NCBI GenBank assembly: GCA_904066235.2
Contig: CAJFCV020000004.1
Location: 10,354,001-10,418,000 of the forward strand
Reading direction: 5' to 3'
DNA: 64,000 nucleotides
DNA from: Bursaphelenchus xylophilus
Taxonomy: Eukaryota; Nematoda; Chromadorea; Rhabditida; Aphelenchoididae
The position numbers and the translations under genes were made by a program. Below are positions 10,636-22,260 of this stretch, piece by piece. Numbering within the stretch: the first letter of the stretch is position 1; each line of letters opens with the position of its first letter. Under the pieces are notes generated by a model. That model ran no database searches and was not told the origin of the DNA. It was given only the letters and a program-made list of their open reading frames with translations.

Positions 10636-10788
10636 TCAGTCTGTCGGGAAAATAATGAGCACAATTTCGCTGCGCCAATCGCGTCGCTGAAGTGAAAAAA
10701 TTTGATTTTGCCGCGGCAAAATTCATTCTCTCGTCGGCAATGCGATTTTCAATACGACAGAGTGTTCATTATTTTCCCGACAGACTGA
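10636..10788. mobile_element. Family 1 MITE, complete copy
   Basis: Starts TCAGTCTGTCGGGAAAAT, ends TTATTTTCCCGACAGACTGA, with the internal TCGCTGCGCC...GTCGCTGAAG block. It ends only 93 bp before the bHLH start codon, inside what should be the promoter or 5'UTR. Confidence 0.85.
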
Positions 10789-10881
10789 AAATTTACCGTA
10801 TTCCAGCTATAATGAGTTTTTCTTCAAAAGAAGGCACAAGAAAAATTTGAATTTTTCCGATTCTAGGTTGAAAGGAACATA

Positions 10882-11270
10882 ATGAACGACCCAAGCGTCC
10901 GTATGACAATCAACTTCCGCGAACGCTGTAGAATGCACGATCTCAACGAAGCACTCGACGACCTTCGCCAATCCATTCCTTATGCTCACGGAACGTCGGT
11001 GCGGAAATTGTCCAAAATAGCCACGTTGCTCTTGGCACGGAATCACATTGTCATGCAGGTAAATTTTTGGGCAAATAATGTAAATATATACTATAGTATA
11101 TGTATACTGCATAGCTAATACACTCTTTTTTATTATTTTTTTTTTTGTTTTTTATTCTGATCTTTCAGGCCAACGCGATTGAGGAACTTCGACAGACCGT
11201 AAAAGAGCTCAAGGAGAAAATCCAAAGCCTTGAGGCCGAGAAACCGGGTGGTCCTTCGGCTACGGCGTAA
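10882..11270 (+). CDS. bHLH transcription factor, HLH-17/31/32 (Olig/BHLHE22) type
   Basis: Two exons: 10882-11058 and 11169-11270 (92 aa). Almost the whole protein is the bHLH domain: basic region and helix 1 [18 protein letters not shown], the loop with YAHG, then helix 2 [20 protein letters not shown]; a coiled-coil-like Glu/Lys-rich tail follows in exon 2. The E and R of the basic region that contact E-box DNA are present (RER). The small size and PYAHG...[13 protein letters not shown] signature fit the nematode HLH-17/31/32 subfamily of nuclear factors (known in glia and neurons in C. elegans). A TTCTAG acceptor lies 16 nt before the ATG. AATAAA at about 11304. Odd point: Phe and Cys (NFRERCRMH) where the family usually has Ser and Lys. 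Orthology is inference. Confidence 0.88.
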
Positions 11271-12835
11271 TTTGCCCGTAAATCTCTAAGTTATGGTCGT
11301 TTGGAATAAATGCTGGATATATAGAAAGTCTCATCTTTTTTGAACAGGAATCCTGACTATACAAGGCAGTTGCGATAAATAATCACCAAATAAAATGAAA
11401 GCATTGTAACTCCTTTGGCAGACATAAATACTGGTTCAAGTATAATAGAAGATATTCCCAAATTTATCAGTTAAGAGTTGGCTAAGATGAACCCCATGAA
11501 CTCCCACTAAATGGGAGAAATAAAAGGAATTTTTTCATGTTTCAGCGTTAAAATTGTCTTTTCCTTAAAAGAAGACTATTAGAATGTCTAAAATCCGCTG
11601 AATTACTCAGATTGGCTTTTGTTTTCCAGCGATTGAAATATATTTTTGGCCAAGTTTAACCAGGGAGCAACGGACGTCAAGCTGAAAACAACGGTGACCG
11701 GAATAGTCTCTTCGCCAGCGATTTTTCACACTTCGTCTTGATTTCACAGAGAAGACAGAGAAAAGACGCGCAAAACATGCTTAAGTTATGAACTTCTCCC
11801 TATACGTAGTTGGTGCAGAAAGCCAATAGGTGTCTCCGTGGTGGGACCATTTGCGGGTATCCGTGCGGTTTGTTCTTGAGGTTCAACTGGCTCCAAGAGG
11901 ATCAACGGGCTTCAAAGTTGGTTGGACTTGTGTTTGTTGATCATGTGCTGCTCTAGCTCCTACTAATGTACTAATGTCATGCTGCCAAATACAAACGATC
12001 AAAAAAATGAATGTCCTTTTTGAAATTAACGCGATCGATTATCACAAGTTCGACACGTGCATCGAAGAAAAATAATACTTTTCAGTTTCCTCAATTGTCC
12101 ACTTCCACAAATGATGACGTTCCTAATTTATGGTCGATTGTCTTTAATCATCATCGTACAGTTAGCGTCACACGAAAGCTACATTTGAATTTTTGTTTTG
12201 ACCAATTGTCAAAACAATTACCCTGTCTGTCCCTATTAAATTGACATCCCAATCTTCTAGTACATTTGTTCAAAATCGGCATGAAAATTGAATTTTTGCT
12301 CATTTGGGGTAACTTTCATTCAGAAGGAAGGCTGGTCCGAGAGATATGAAAATTCGAAATTCCCATGATTCCAAATCCATGGGACTTTCGGAGAGCGATC
12401 ATTCAACCTTCCTTCTGAACGAAGACCAACGTTGTCTCCAAAAGCTCTTCTAAACAAATTTTGATATCTAAAATCTTTTGATCACTCGATAGTATGTGCA
12501 CGAAACGCCAAAACGGTTCGGAAAATGCGCTGGATCAGGCCGGAGAAGGGATGAGAATCCCAGCTTTGGTGGCACTAATTATAGCCGCGAAATATTCTCA
12601 CGATCAGAACTACAGTTTTTACTAATAAATGGCATTTATCAATTGCAGAGAACGTGAAATTTGCAACCTGCAATAATTTTTTGACGGGCTACAACTGTAT
12701 TTCAGAGCACTAGCTACTTGCGTGTGACCCAATTTTATAATCTAATTCGTTGATGTTACAGGCAACAGCTACTGTGTAAACATACTATTATATCTTGCTA
12801 TAGCTGCAAAACACACCCCGCTTCTGCTGTCCGAT
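11271..12835. other. Intergenic region with foldbacks
   Basis: No convincing gene. At 11640-11790 a block (GACCGGAATAGTCTCTTCGC...AGAAGACAGAGAAAAGACGC) recurs in B1 intron 5 (about 14390-14480), so it is a dispersed repeat. A foldback lies at 12316-12427. Confidence 0.4.
12316..12427. repeat. Foldback of about 110 bp
   Basis: TTCAGAAGGAAGGCTGGTC at the left is complementary to CCTTCCTTCTGAAC at the right, with a second inner stem CCCATGATTCC...CCATGGG. Upstream of receptor B1; possibly a small MITE. Confidence 0.55.
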
Positions 12836-14927
12836 ATGTCGGAACTTGACAATAACACGGCCTCAACTTTGGTAAGGCAACAAATTTTGACTCTGTAAAG
12901 ACCTGACTTCAGACGCCCCCGGCTGCAAACTATCCAGTAATTGGAATCCTGGTGGGAGCAGCTTCATTTGCGTCGATTGCCCTCAATATCTCCGTTATGT
13001 TGACATTGAAATCAAAAGGTTTTTTAACGTCCCGAAAGTCCACGGTGTATTCATTGTCATTTGCGTATATTTTTGCCGACATTCTGGAGCAATCCATCAT
13101 GTGTTTTTATGTAGCGCCAAGCATCGTCACACAAGTAAGCTTAAGCGCGCTAACTCTCAAACCTTTGCGCAACGAATTACAAAGAACCAAAAAAAGTTAT
13201 TTCTTATAGAAGGGCGTCGCTGTACAGTGGGTTATTTTGGCCTGAAATTGAACGCCAGGACCTCAGATATTACTTGTTGTAGACAGGTTTTTGTCGACCA
13301 GTATAGGGGCTTTTTACCGGAGCGAGATGCACTTTTTTGCATGCGCCCCCGCGACGTCGCAAAAAAGTTTTGGCAGCAGCAAAAGGAAGTCAGAAAAAAA
13401 AACTACGACGCCAGCAAAGAATTGCAAAAGCAAAATCCCTAATTCAAACTGATTCTGCGACTAAATCAATGAAATTCTCAGAGTTTCTTGGTCGGCGAAC
13501 GGGACCATCCTCTAGTGATGGCCTTGGGATTCGGCTGGCTTGTATTTTGGTACATGGGAATGCTATACCAAATCATCATTGCTCTCGATCGAGTAAACAG
13601 CATCGTCTTTCGTCAAACCTCGATTCGTGAATACTACCGACTGATAATTGCGTTGGTTTGGGTTGTGTCATGTAGCGCCGCTTACATCGGCTACTTTATC
13701 TTGCCCTGTTGCAGGTGAGTTTCAAGATGACTTTCAAGGTATCACAACTTCTAATACAAATGCAATTACATTTTATAATTGCCTTAAGGTTCTATGTGTC
13801 ATACGTTAATTACGGCTTTGCGTATACCGAAGGTTTTAATTACTCCAACACATACCTTGACGTTCCTTTCAATGTTATCACAACTGTTACAATTTACGTT
13901 TGCTACACATGGGTAGGACCGACTTTACGACACATAAATGAGCAATTCAGATTTTTCTGTACATCCGGAGAACCAATAGGATCAACAGTATTTCCGAAGA
14001 CAAAATGGCGGAGCGCCGGCAGCAGGAGTTCAATCTGGCCAGGCAATTTTTTACTATGGCTCTTCTATTTTCGTGTGAGTGCGACAGACCTGGAATGTAG
14101 ACAAAATCAGTATGTCGGGAAAATAATGAGCACTCTGTCGCAACGCCGATCGCGACGCTGAAGCAAAAAGCAATTTGATTTGCCCGAATTTCATTTCCTT
14201 GGCGGCAATGTGATTTTGGATGCGACAGAGATGTCATTGTTTTTCCGACAGGTTAAGTGTGTAGTCAGTGTCCCGGAAGAAAGTAATGTTGGGTTGGAAT
14301 TATCGCTTTGCGACGGCTGCCGCAGCTGGAGATTTGGTGCGCGGCTACAACTTTTTTCGACGACCTACCGCACATCAAACGGAGGGGCCGGTGGCCGGAA
14401 TAGACTCTTGGCTATCGGTTTTTTTACATTTCATCTTGACTTTGCAAAGAAGACAGAGAAAAGAAGCGCAAAAACGTACTCTCTCGCCCCAAAACCTCCC
14501 CATTTCTCTCCCGACAAACAGTTTTTTCGCGTCTTTTTTTTGGCGAACCAAGCCATTATCCAGGCCATTTTAGCTTACCTCAGTTTGATGTACGCCGTTA
14601 TACCGATTAAAACTGATATCAAAATCTTGAGACATAGAAGTATACTATACTCGCTACTTCAGTTTTATGGATATCGTTTCGAACATTTCCGTACATGGTA
14701 TCACCAAACTCGTCACTTTTGGCTTCCATCCCAATTTCTCTGTCGTTCCATTGCAGCTTCAACTCCATCGTTTTTCTCTCCATCAATAACGAGGTAAAAG
14801 CTTTCATTGGTTTTTTTTGAAACCCCGTGAATTTCAGTTTCGCAAAGCCTATAGACAAGTCCTTCGCGGAAACATGGCTGCTTCTTCCTCCACAACAAAT
14901 ATTCCAAACAGCACAACAGCTGCATAA
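12836..14927 (+). CDS. Srx-like seven-transmembrane chemoreceptor B1
   Basis: Seven exons: 12836-12871, 12913-13134, 13482-13714, 13789-13912, 13951-14074, 14663-14793, 14838-14927 (319 aa). Frames and phases join exactly and each exon from the second has a counterpart in B2 of the same length (233, 124, 124, 131). Features: TM1 with NISVML, TM2 with FADILEQ, TM3 ending DRVNSIVF (DRY-like position), TM4 with PCC, an extracellular loop with several Tyr and a glycosylation-type NYS, the intracellular RRTNRIN...AERRQQEF loop before TM6 and a C-terminal LSINNEFRKAYR. This suits a nematode serpentine receptor of the Srx-type; the exact class is uncertain. Intron 5 holds a family 1 MITE plus another repeat. 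Confidence 0.82.
14108..14255. mobile_element. Family 1 MITE in B1 intron 5
   Basis: Starts CAGTATGTCGGGAAAATAAT 33 nt after the donor and ends TTGTTTTTCCGACAGGTTA. Both ends are mutated from consensus. B2 has a copy at the equivalent site. Confidence 0.8.
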
Positions 14928-15426
14928 GTCTATCACAATAAAAACTCATTTAATTTGAAAAAATATACGCAAAAGCACGTGACTCGTTCTGTTGTTCCGC
15001 CACTTATAGCCAAGATTTGGATTGTCAACCGAATTAAACGATGTATAAATTTTCTCCTTGTACAATTAGATGTCTGTTTGCTTTCCCCGTACAATCTGCC
15101 ACAAATTCCACTACATTTTGTAGCGGAAATAACCCAAAACATTGAATGTAGACACGGTGCAAGTAGTTGTGTTCTAGACATTGTGTGCGCCGTAAAAGTC
15201 GAAAATAGAATATATCTACATAACTGCCAAAACAAAACATTGTTCAGTTGCGCAATTGTATAATAGCAAAGTACTTTTTCGGAAATTTCATGTTTACACA
15301 AAAAATTGAAAAATTTGTAAAATGGCGGGCATGTTTTTAAGTGCGGCACGACCTTGTTCTTGTTATAAGTAATTCACCCAAAAAATGTTTAAATTTCCAT
15401 CTAAATTAATTCTTCGAACAATAAAT
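14928..15426. other. Intergenic region, no supported gene
   Basis: Overlapping open frames of about 100-138 codons on both strands (14955-15263 plus, 15349-14933 minus) but neither shows recognisable motifs, splice structure or a paralogue. Probably chance. Confidence 0.3.
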
Positions 15427-15583
15427 CAGTATCTCCGGAAAATAATGAGCACTTTGTCGCAACGCCAATCTTGTCGCTGAGGAGAAACGGAATTTGATTT
15501 TGCCGCGAAACAATTCGCTTTTTTTGGCGGTGATGCGATTTTCGGTGCGTTGGAATGCTCATTATTTTCCCGACAGACTGATA
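15427..15583. mobile_element. Family 1 MITE
   Basis: Starts CAGTATCTCCGGAAAATAAT and ends TTATTTTCCCGACAGACTGA. Directly followed by a family 2 element. Confidence 0.8.
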
Positions 15584-15748
15584 ATCGTTCTGGAAGTCGC
15601 CGGATTAAAATCAGCTACACTCGTTGTGCAAAGATCAAAAGCTTTCTTTGCACTGTGCAAGTGGGCTTGTCGCCCGGACCCTGACCTTTTTTGCACTGTG
15701 CATACGCCAGAAATCACTCCAGCGACTTTCCGGCGGACTAGCAGCAGC
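15584..15748. repeat. Family 2 element (GCACTGTGCA-containing inverted repeat)
   Basis: Left end GGAAGTCGCCGGATT, right end AATCACTCCAGCGACTTTCC, with TTGCACTGTGCAAG and TTGCACTGTGCATA inside. Same structure as copies at 19.5, 25.4, 53.8, 59.4 and 60.7 kb. Confidence 0.6.
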
Positions 15749-16805
15749 ACCATGGCCTCTAATTTGTCCTGAACATGAACCCTAATATTGCTGATGGCCA
15801 AGGATCATAAATTTTGAGCAGCCAAGAACCGGAATGCACCTTCCTAATTGTTCAAGAGACTACGTAATGAAAGATTGTCCATTTCGTAGAAGTGCTACAA
15901 GTTCAAGTTGCTTTTTTAGGCGATAGCTCAGAGAACGAATAACACAAGGTGGTTAATCAGGCCATAAAAATTCCTTGACATTCCAGGTGAATAAAACGTT
16001 TAGACTACAAAAGCATTTTGGTCATAATTATGGTGAAAAGGAGCGGCCCTTCGCGAAACACTGCGATTTTACGGACATCATGCGCTTCTGCACCGGATAT
16101 TGGGTGATTAGTACAAACTGTACAAAGCCTTTTAATTCTTGCCAGTTGTGACTGTCTATTTACAGGCTCTTTGCAGAAATTACTCTGAAATTTTTTGCCG
16201 ATTTCTTAGCACTTAGCCAAGATGTCCAAAAAAATTATTCTAGCAATAGAAAAAAAAGATGAGCGGTTTTGTGCGAAAAAAAATTTTCCGCCGTCGCGGA
16301 AACAGCGTCACGACTGTTGCGGGGAACCACTCTGCCGACACTTACTGTTTACAATTGCGATTCTTCTACCGTAATTTACGTAGAATGATAGAAATTTTGT
16401 ATTGTCAACTCCCTCATACTGATATATACACGAATCCATTGAATCCATCTAGCTCTTTCAAAGTTATGAAGCTTGGTTTCAAAAAATTGTTTTTGCGCCT
16501 CTGAAAAATGCGTGGTTAACCTTATAGTAACCGTTAAACCACTTATGCACCTGGAAACATAATTAGCGACATCTAACCACCCCGTCAATCGTTATAATTT
16601 TCTGTTGTGAGCAAATGTGGGCTGAGTTCCAAACGTGCCTGCGGAATCACCGTGGTTCTTCTAGCCGCTCGCAAAGTCGTTGTCCGCAAATGTGGACCCG
16701 TCGGTAGTGTATTCGGCGGAGAGTTTTGATTACCTTTTTATTATCACACCAACCTGAACGCTTTGTCGTGATTTCCAACGGTTGAACAGAGGATATTTGC
16801 TGTTC
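15749..16805. other. Intergenic region, no gene seen
   Basis: Short frames only. A segment near 16388 (GAAATTTTGTATTGTCAACT) recurs at 27720, which is also next to an LTR-like copy, so it may be a repeat fragment. Confidence 0.3.
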
Positions 16806-16978
16806 GGCGGAGCGATTGAGCTTCCTGGATTTTCCCACAATAAAACAATCTGGATTTATTCAAATTTGCTTGTACTTTTCTACGTTAGGCTTTCCTATAA
16901 AAGGCCTCGTTTCCACTGAATAAATCACTTGACTCTTGAGCTCTCGTCTTGTCTTGTTACTGGGTTGTCGAGACGTTC
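16806..16978 (+). mobile_element. Solo LTR (copy 2)
   Basis: Shares ATTTATTCAAATTTGCTTG, CTATAAAAGGCCTCGTTTCC, CTGAATAAATCACTTGACTC and TTACTGGGTTGTCGAG with LTR copy 1. No internal retroelement region is visible alongside. Confidence 0.6.
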
Positions 16979-17406
16979 GGCATTTCCTAATTGGTGTATG
17001 TATTATACTTGTGCTTTCGGTCCAAAATTTTCGCTTTTTTCCCCTGCTGTAACTCCTTATCGTCAATCTCCAAAAACCCACTCCTAGACTTGTACAAATT
17101 ACAAATGAAACCAATAAAATTTGTAACCTACGCATGAACATTTTGATATTGAAATTCCCGTCACTTTCCACGGCCTCCTGAACGCAAAATTGCAAATGGA
17201 CTTAATTAGACCATTTTCTTGTTTTCACTTATCCATTTACGCAGTTAATTAAGTTGGCCACGCTGAACCGATGCGTCTCAGAGATGGGCCGCTAAATATT
17301 GTATTTGAACATTTGTTTTGTTTCCGGAGTATCATCCCGTTCCAAGAATGGGGATCAGAAGATGACTGCGTCCGTTTTTAGGCTAAATTTAGGACAACGG
17401 GCAATA
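16979..17406. other. Intergenic region, nothing recognised
   Basis: A minus-strand frame (17195-16860) runs into the LTR. It has a hydrophobic stretch but no other support. Confidence 0.25.
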
Positions 17407-18636
17407 CAGGGTGACCCAAAATAACGGAGACAAAAGATTTCCCGTTTTTTCTGCGGCCTATGAAGATTCATGAGTGATTCCTTATTTATACTACAGTACC
17501 ACGTTAGTGTAGTTTTATATACCGGAAGTTTTGTTGTACGACGCTCTTGTGCCTTGAACCACATCAATATATCCGGTTGACTCGGACCTTTCTGCCCGTG
17601 GGGTCTTTTTGCAAGAAAGCTGCCTTACTCAAAAAAGAAAATTCGGAATAGTTTGAGATTTGCTGTGCTTAATTATCATAATATGGCCTTTAAAACGAGC
17701 CATCGTACTAAGCTCAACTATCGATGGTTCAAAAGTTACAGCCGAGTATTTCCAGGGAGTTGAAGTGCAAAAATCGGCCTTTTTTGAAAATGTATCGGTA
17801 AAAAGCAGTTTAAATGTTAGATAAGGCAAAATGTAATATGGGTTACTAGAACATGATTAAAGGAACACCATAGAACCAAAAGAGAAACATTTTGTAACTG
17901 CTACGGAATGCTATTTGGTAATCACTAGAATTGTGCCTTATTTTTGCCTTAGACGGAGTACCAGTCGAGCCGATGACACATAAAGACCGAAAGTGCCCCA
18001 GGCCGATTCTCAAGAGTCGTATTCATAAGTGTACAAGAGCAGGATGCGCCGTTTTTATCTATCTTGTCATTTTGTTATCGATAACCCATCTTTCTCAAAG
18101 CCGCGTGCCATGGGGTAGTTCTGGGCGAGAAACTTGTCAAGGAAAATCTGTTGCAACCAGCAAGCAATCACAGCTTTTTCCAGAATTATTGTATTTATGA
18201 ATAGAATACGTTCTAGCGGTTTTAGCTTTATTCTAAAAAAACTGAATTTTTTATCGAAAAAATTTGGAAAAAATGGCGATCTTCAATGTTGAGATTGGTA
18301 CCACCGTAGAAATAAAAACCGTAGCCCAGAAACCTACATAACTGCTTTCTTAGACACGTAGTAGTCTAGCAAAACAAATGAACTTGCCATTTCTGCGGCT
18401 GTAGTACAGCCATGCTCTACACAACACAAAGGAATCAAATTGAGGGCCAAAAAAATGGCGCAAGGCATTTTTGTTAAGCTGTAACTTTTTCCTGTGACAT
18501 GATGACTCCGCCAAATTTTCGTAAATTATAGAGAAAGTCTTATAGAATATTACCCACTGTCGCTTGTGTTTCTACAACGCCCGGGTTTCGCGGTGGGCCC
18601 TTCCAAAATTTGTCTCCGTTATTTTGGGTCACCCTG
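17407..18636. mobile_element. Mariner/Tc1-like non-autonomous element, 1.23 kb
   Basis: Left end CAGGGTGACCCAAAATAACG and right end CGTTATTTTGGGTCACCCTG are perfect inverted repeats, and TA flanks both sides (17405-17406 and 18637-18638). The inverted match continues for about 27 bp (GGAGACAAA). CAGGGTG-type termini with TA duplication are typical of mariner-like elements. Inside there is no frame resembling a transposase, only short frames (17829-17629 minus, 17931-18200 plus). Confidence 0.85.
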
Positions 18637-18705
18637 TATTTTCTTTGCATGCAAAAATAGCAGTATTTGAAAATTTTCAGAGAGACAGAACATTACATAC
18701 CGTGG
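18637..18705. other. Spacer between two transposons
   Basis: Short unique stretch. Confidence 0.3.
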
Positions 18706-18853
18706 GAGGCTTAGTAATGATAATTTCTGTCGCATCAAAAATCGTATCGCCGTCGAGAAAATGAATTGTGTCACTACAAAGTCAAATTGCTTTTCATTTC
18801 AGAGACGCGATAGGGGCAGCGACGTTATGCTCACTATTTTCCCGATAGACTGT
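18706..18853. mobile_element. Family 1 MITE, degraded left end
   Basis: The right half is typical (CAGCGACGTTATGCTCACTA then TTTTCCCGATAGACTG) but the left terminal repeat is reduced to TAATGATAATTTCTGTCGC. Confidence 0.6.
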
Positions 18854-19985
18854 TATTAATAGAATTTCCACAGTCTCCATGAACTATGGTGGTGTAAAAA
18901 CTCAAATATCATATATAGAGATTTATTATGCTACAACCTCTCACATTTGCAAAGAATGTTTAGCATAATGTCGACTTTTGTATTTTAGCCGAGTTTGGTC
19001 ATTTGGTAAAAGGTACTGCTCTTTAGAGGGTGCTTGTTGAGAGTTCGCAAAAGCTCAGAGATGTTTAATTTTGTTACAGTCTGCCGAATGCTCGCATGCT
19101 CTCAGGGGGCACTTGGTCATTGAAATTTGAAGATAAACAGTCGAATTTTTAGAATTGTTCCCGAAATTCTGCCTAACACTTGGAAAACAGTTTTGGTTTT
19201 TGATGAATTAAAGTGTCTATGAGTATTTTCATAAAGCGCGCGAAATACTATGAAACCCGAACTTTCGAACCGTGCGGGAATTATTCGAACTTTTGAGCGC
19301 GAGTATGAACAAAGCGCACTCTGCCGCTTTAAAGCCATTTACTGCTTACTGTGGCTGACAGCACACGTTATACGGTTCCTCTGTCTTTATACTCTTAATC
19401 GTTTAACAAGGTACAATAAGTTGCTTCAGCTTGCGGTTCTACGTGTTCTTTTCAGTTTGCTGACCATTTTTACAGTTGGCAGTGTGTGGAAAATGCTGGG
19501 AGAGGCCAAAAAAGCCTATTTCACGGTTCAAAAAGCAAGAAATTGCATGGTGCAAAATGGACGTTTATTGTTTCAAAGCACAATGTCGCCGAAATCACTC
19601 CAGTGACTTTGCGAACGGACTAGCCGTAGAGACGTCTCAGAATCCAAGATTTTCAGCGTGCTTGATCCCAAGCTCTGAGCTCGGAAGACTGTATGCAACT
19701 TATCGGTTTTAGGGCGGGACTAGCGACGAAATTCTTGTAGACAGAAATTAATTTGTAATAGCATTCTGGTGGTCCAAAAACTTTTTCCACAAAAAACCGC
19801 GTTCGTAGTGAACGATCAGACTTGTTTCATTGTAAAAAGGGCGCGTTGCATGTCTGGCAATGTCACAATTTTTTTTGTGTTAAACATTAAATTAGCGTTA
19901 AAGTAGCCCCCGGTTTTCTTTACCTCGCTACAAGGAAGGCTCTTCAGCAATTCCATCAGATCTAAAAAATCCTTTGTTGCAGAAC
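18854..19985. other. Upstream region of B2, repeats and no gene
   Basis: A frame at 19250-19490 has no match I recognise. A family 2-like element ends at about 19626 (AATCACTCCAGTGACTTTGC then GAACGGACTAG). The last 60 bp before B2 contains TTTGTTGCAG, a plausible splice acceptor 3 nt upstream of the B2 ATG. Confidence 0.35.
19470..19627. repeat. Family 2 element
   Basis: Right end AATCACTCCAGTGACTTTGC + GAACGGACTAG; interior with AAATTGCATGGTGCAAAATG. The left end is degraded. Confidence 0.5.
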
Positions 19986-22113
19986 ATGTCCTACTTTCGC
20001 AGTGTCAGCGCGACCAACCTGGCGATTGGCGGACTCATTGGAGTTCTGTCATTCTCATCGATTGCACTCAATATATCCGTCATGATCACGCTGAAGACCA
20101 AAGGGTTTCTCTCGACAAAGAAGTCCACTGCCTATTCCATATCTTTTGCTTACATATTCGCCGACATCCTGGAGCAAGCAGTCATTCTCTTCTATGCCGC
20201 GCCAAGTATTATTACACAGGTGAGAAATATGGGGTTATGTTTAATGTTGTACTACATGGTTTATTCATAATACACTACGTTTTTTGCAATGAGTAGTCAA
20301 AATCCTAAAACATTCTACTGCTATAGAAGATCAAAAGCAAATCTTGATATTATACGGCGGCTTTAAATTATCAGTCTGTCGTGAAAATAATGAGCGCAAT
20401 ATTGCTGTGCCAATCGCATCTCGGAAGTGAAAAGCGGTTTAATTTTGCCAAGACGCAATTTTTTCTCAGTGGCAATGCGATTTCCAATGCGACAGAGTGC
20501 TCACTATTTTCCCGACGGATTGAAAACGTATATATTATACTATATATTATATCTTTTAGAGCTACTTGGTGCCAAGCCGCGATCACCCCGTTGTAACAGC
20601 TGCCGGAATATGGTTTATGGTTTTCTGGTATATGGCAATGTTCTATCAAATCGTAATTTCCATCGATCGCGTCAACAGCATCGTCTTTCAACGCTCCTGG
20701 ATCCGCGAATACTATCGGCTGATCATTTCTTTGGTGTGGATTTTTTCTCTCGGCACTGCCTACATTGGGTTTTTTGTGTCGCCTTGTTGTCAGTAAGTCT
20801 GCTTTAGGCTTTTTACAATTCTGTCGAAATATAACTTTTGCAGTGTCGCATCGAAAATCGCATCAAAATTAATTGTGTCGTGACAAAATCAATTTCTTTT
20901 CACTTCAGCGACGCGATCGAAGCAGCGCTTATTATTTTCCCGACAGACTGACAACTTTTGATTACCATACTGTTTAGCAGTATTTTTTAAGAAAAGAAAG
21001 CGGCAATCAGACAAAATGAACACGATTTTGTACGATCAAAACCCCACAAATCGGGGTATTTCTACAGAGAATTCAAAAAAAAAATTTTTTTAACACTACT
21101 CTATGATTTTTGAAAACTACGCCGTTGATTACCCCAATTTCGATCTATCTTGGCCCCGATTTCTGTGGTATCTTTCGAATGTTGACTCTTTGAACTTATT
21201 CTGTTGACTCTTTGAACTTATTTTTCTTCTTGTTACATTCCCTGAAACCTCTTTGCAACCTTAAGCGTTTAACAAATGCCGTTTTTAGTTTTGTCGTTTC
21301 ATACGTCAACTACGCGTTCACTTATTTGGAAGGAGAGAACTACACCGACTCGTACTTGGATATTCCGTTCAATCTTGTGACCACGGTCACCATTTTCGTG
21401 TGTTACACTTGGGTAAGGCATTAACACACAGTCTGTTAAACTTTTCCTCTTATGGCATTTTGTAATAGTCAACCACATGTACTACGGTGTTTAGATTTTT
21501 TTGCATGTTCGCCGAAGCAACCGTATCAACAATGTGCCAAGGAACAAGCTGGCCGAACGCCGACAGCAGGAGTTCTTGTTGGCCCGGCAATTCTTTATAA
21601 TGGCCATGCTGTTTACTTGTGAGTGAAGGCAGAATATTAGAGTGTCAATCTGTCGGAAAAATAATGACCGAAATGTTGTTGCGCCGCTGAAATAAAAAAA
21701 ATTTGATTTTGTCGCAACACAATTCATTTTCTCGGCGGCGATGCGATTTACGATGCGGCAGACTGCTCATTATTTTCCCGACAGACTGATATTACATATT
21801 TGGTTTTTATGGCAGACATTCGGACCACGAGCATGCATGATTACTGTATTTTCAGCGGTCTGGGTGTCATTCCGCATACTCCCACGTATCTTCCCGCCAA
21901 ACTCACCCTTGTTGGCGTTGGTTCCGATCACCTTGTCCTTCCATTGTAGTTTTAATTCAATCGTCTTCTTGTCCATTAACAGCGAGGTATGCTAAATTAT
22001 TGAATTTTTTGTGATTTGAATTTTTTCAGTTCCAACAAGCCTATCGTCAAGTTCTCCGTGGGAAAATATCTACGTCAACGAGTAATCCGCAAAACAGCGC
22101 TGTGACTGCTTGA
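19986..22113 (+). CDS. Srx-like seven-transmembrane chemoreceptor B2
   Basis: Six exons: 19986-20219, 20560-20792, 21289-21412, 21495-21618, 21856-21986, 22030-22113 (309 aa). Exon lengths and phases match B1 exons 2-7 one for one. The basic loop RRSNRIN...AERRQQEF, the TM3-end DRVNSIVF, the PCC before the long loop and the SINSEFQQAYRQVLRGK tail are conserved. B1's small first coding exon has no visible counterpart; I use the ATG (MSYFRSV) just after the TTTGTTGCAG acceptor, but an upstream coding exon cannot be excluded. Three introns contain family 1 MITE copies. AATAAAA at about 22199. Probable sensory-neuron GPCR. Confidence 0.82.
20371..20524. mobile_element. Family 1 MITE in B2 intron 1
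   Basis: TCAGTCTGTCGTGAAAATAA at the left, CACTATTTTCCCGACGGATTGA at 20502-20524 on the right, preceded by TTA. B1 has no copy in the equivalent intron. Confidence 0.8.
20818..20953. mobile_element. Family 1 MITE in B2 intron 2, degraded
   Basis: Right end TTATTTTCCCGACAGACTGA intact; left end reduced to TTCTGTCGAAATATAAC. Interior TCACTTCAGCGACGCGATCG is typical. Confidence 0.65.
21646..21789. mobile_element. Family 1 MITE in B2 intron 4
   Basis: CAATCTGTCGGAAAAATAAT starts 27 nt after the donor; ends TTATTTTCCCGACAGACTGA. The same intron of B1 has a copy 33 nt after its donor. Confidence 0.8.
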
Positions 22114-22260
22114 ACCGCCCAATTCGCGAATCATCGATTTCAACGAAATCTGTATGGAGTCTTATCAAAAATCTCTTTGAAAAATGCTCTGACTCATAAT
22201 AAAACCCATCATGTACACACACTCGTACCGATCTCTTTGTTTTCCTTTACAGGTGTTTAT

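Noticed and set aside
14933..15349. 138-codon minus frame beside B1
   Set aside because: Overlaps another open frame on the other strand, no motif and no paralogue near B2.
19250..19606. 118-codon frame upstream of B2
   Set aside because: Second half is family 2 repeat; first half has no recognisable feature.
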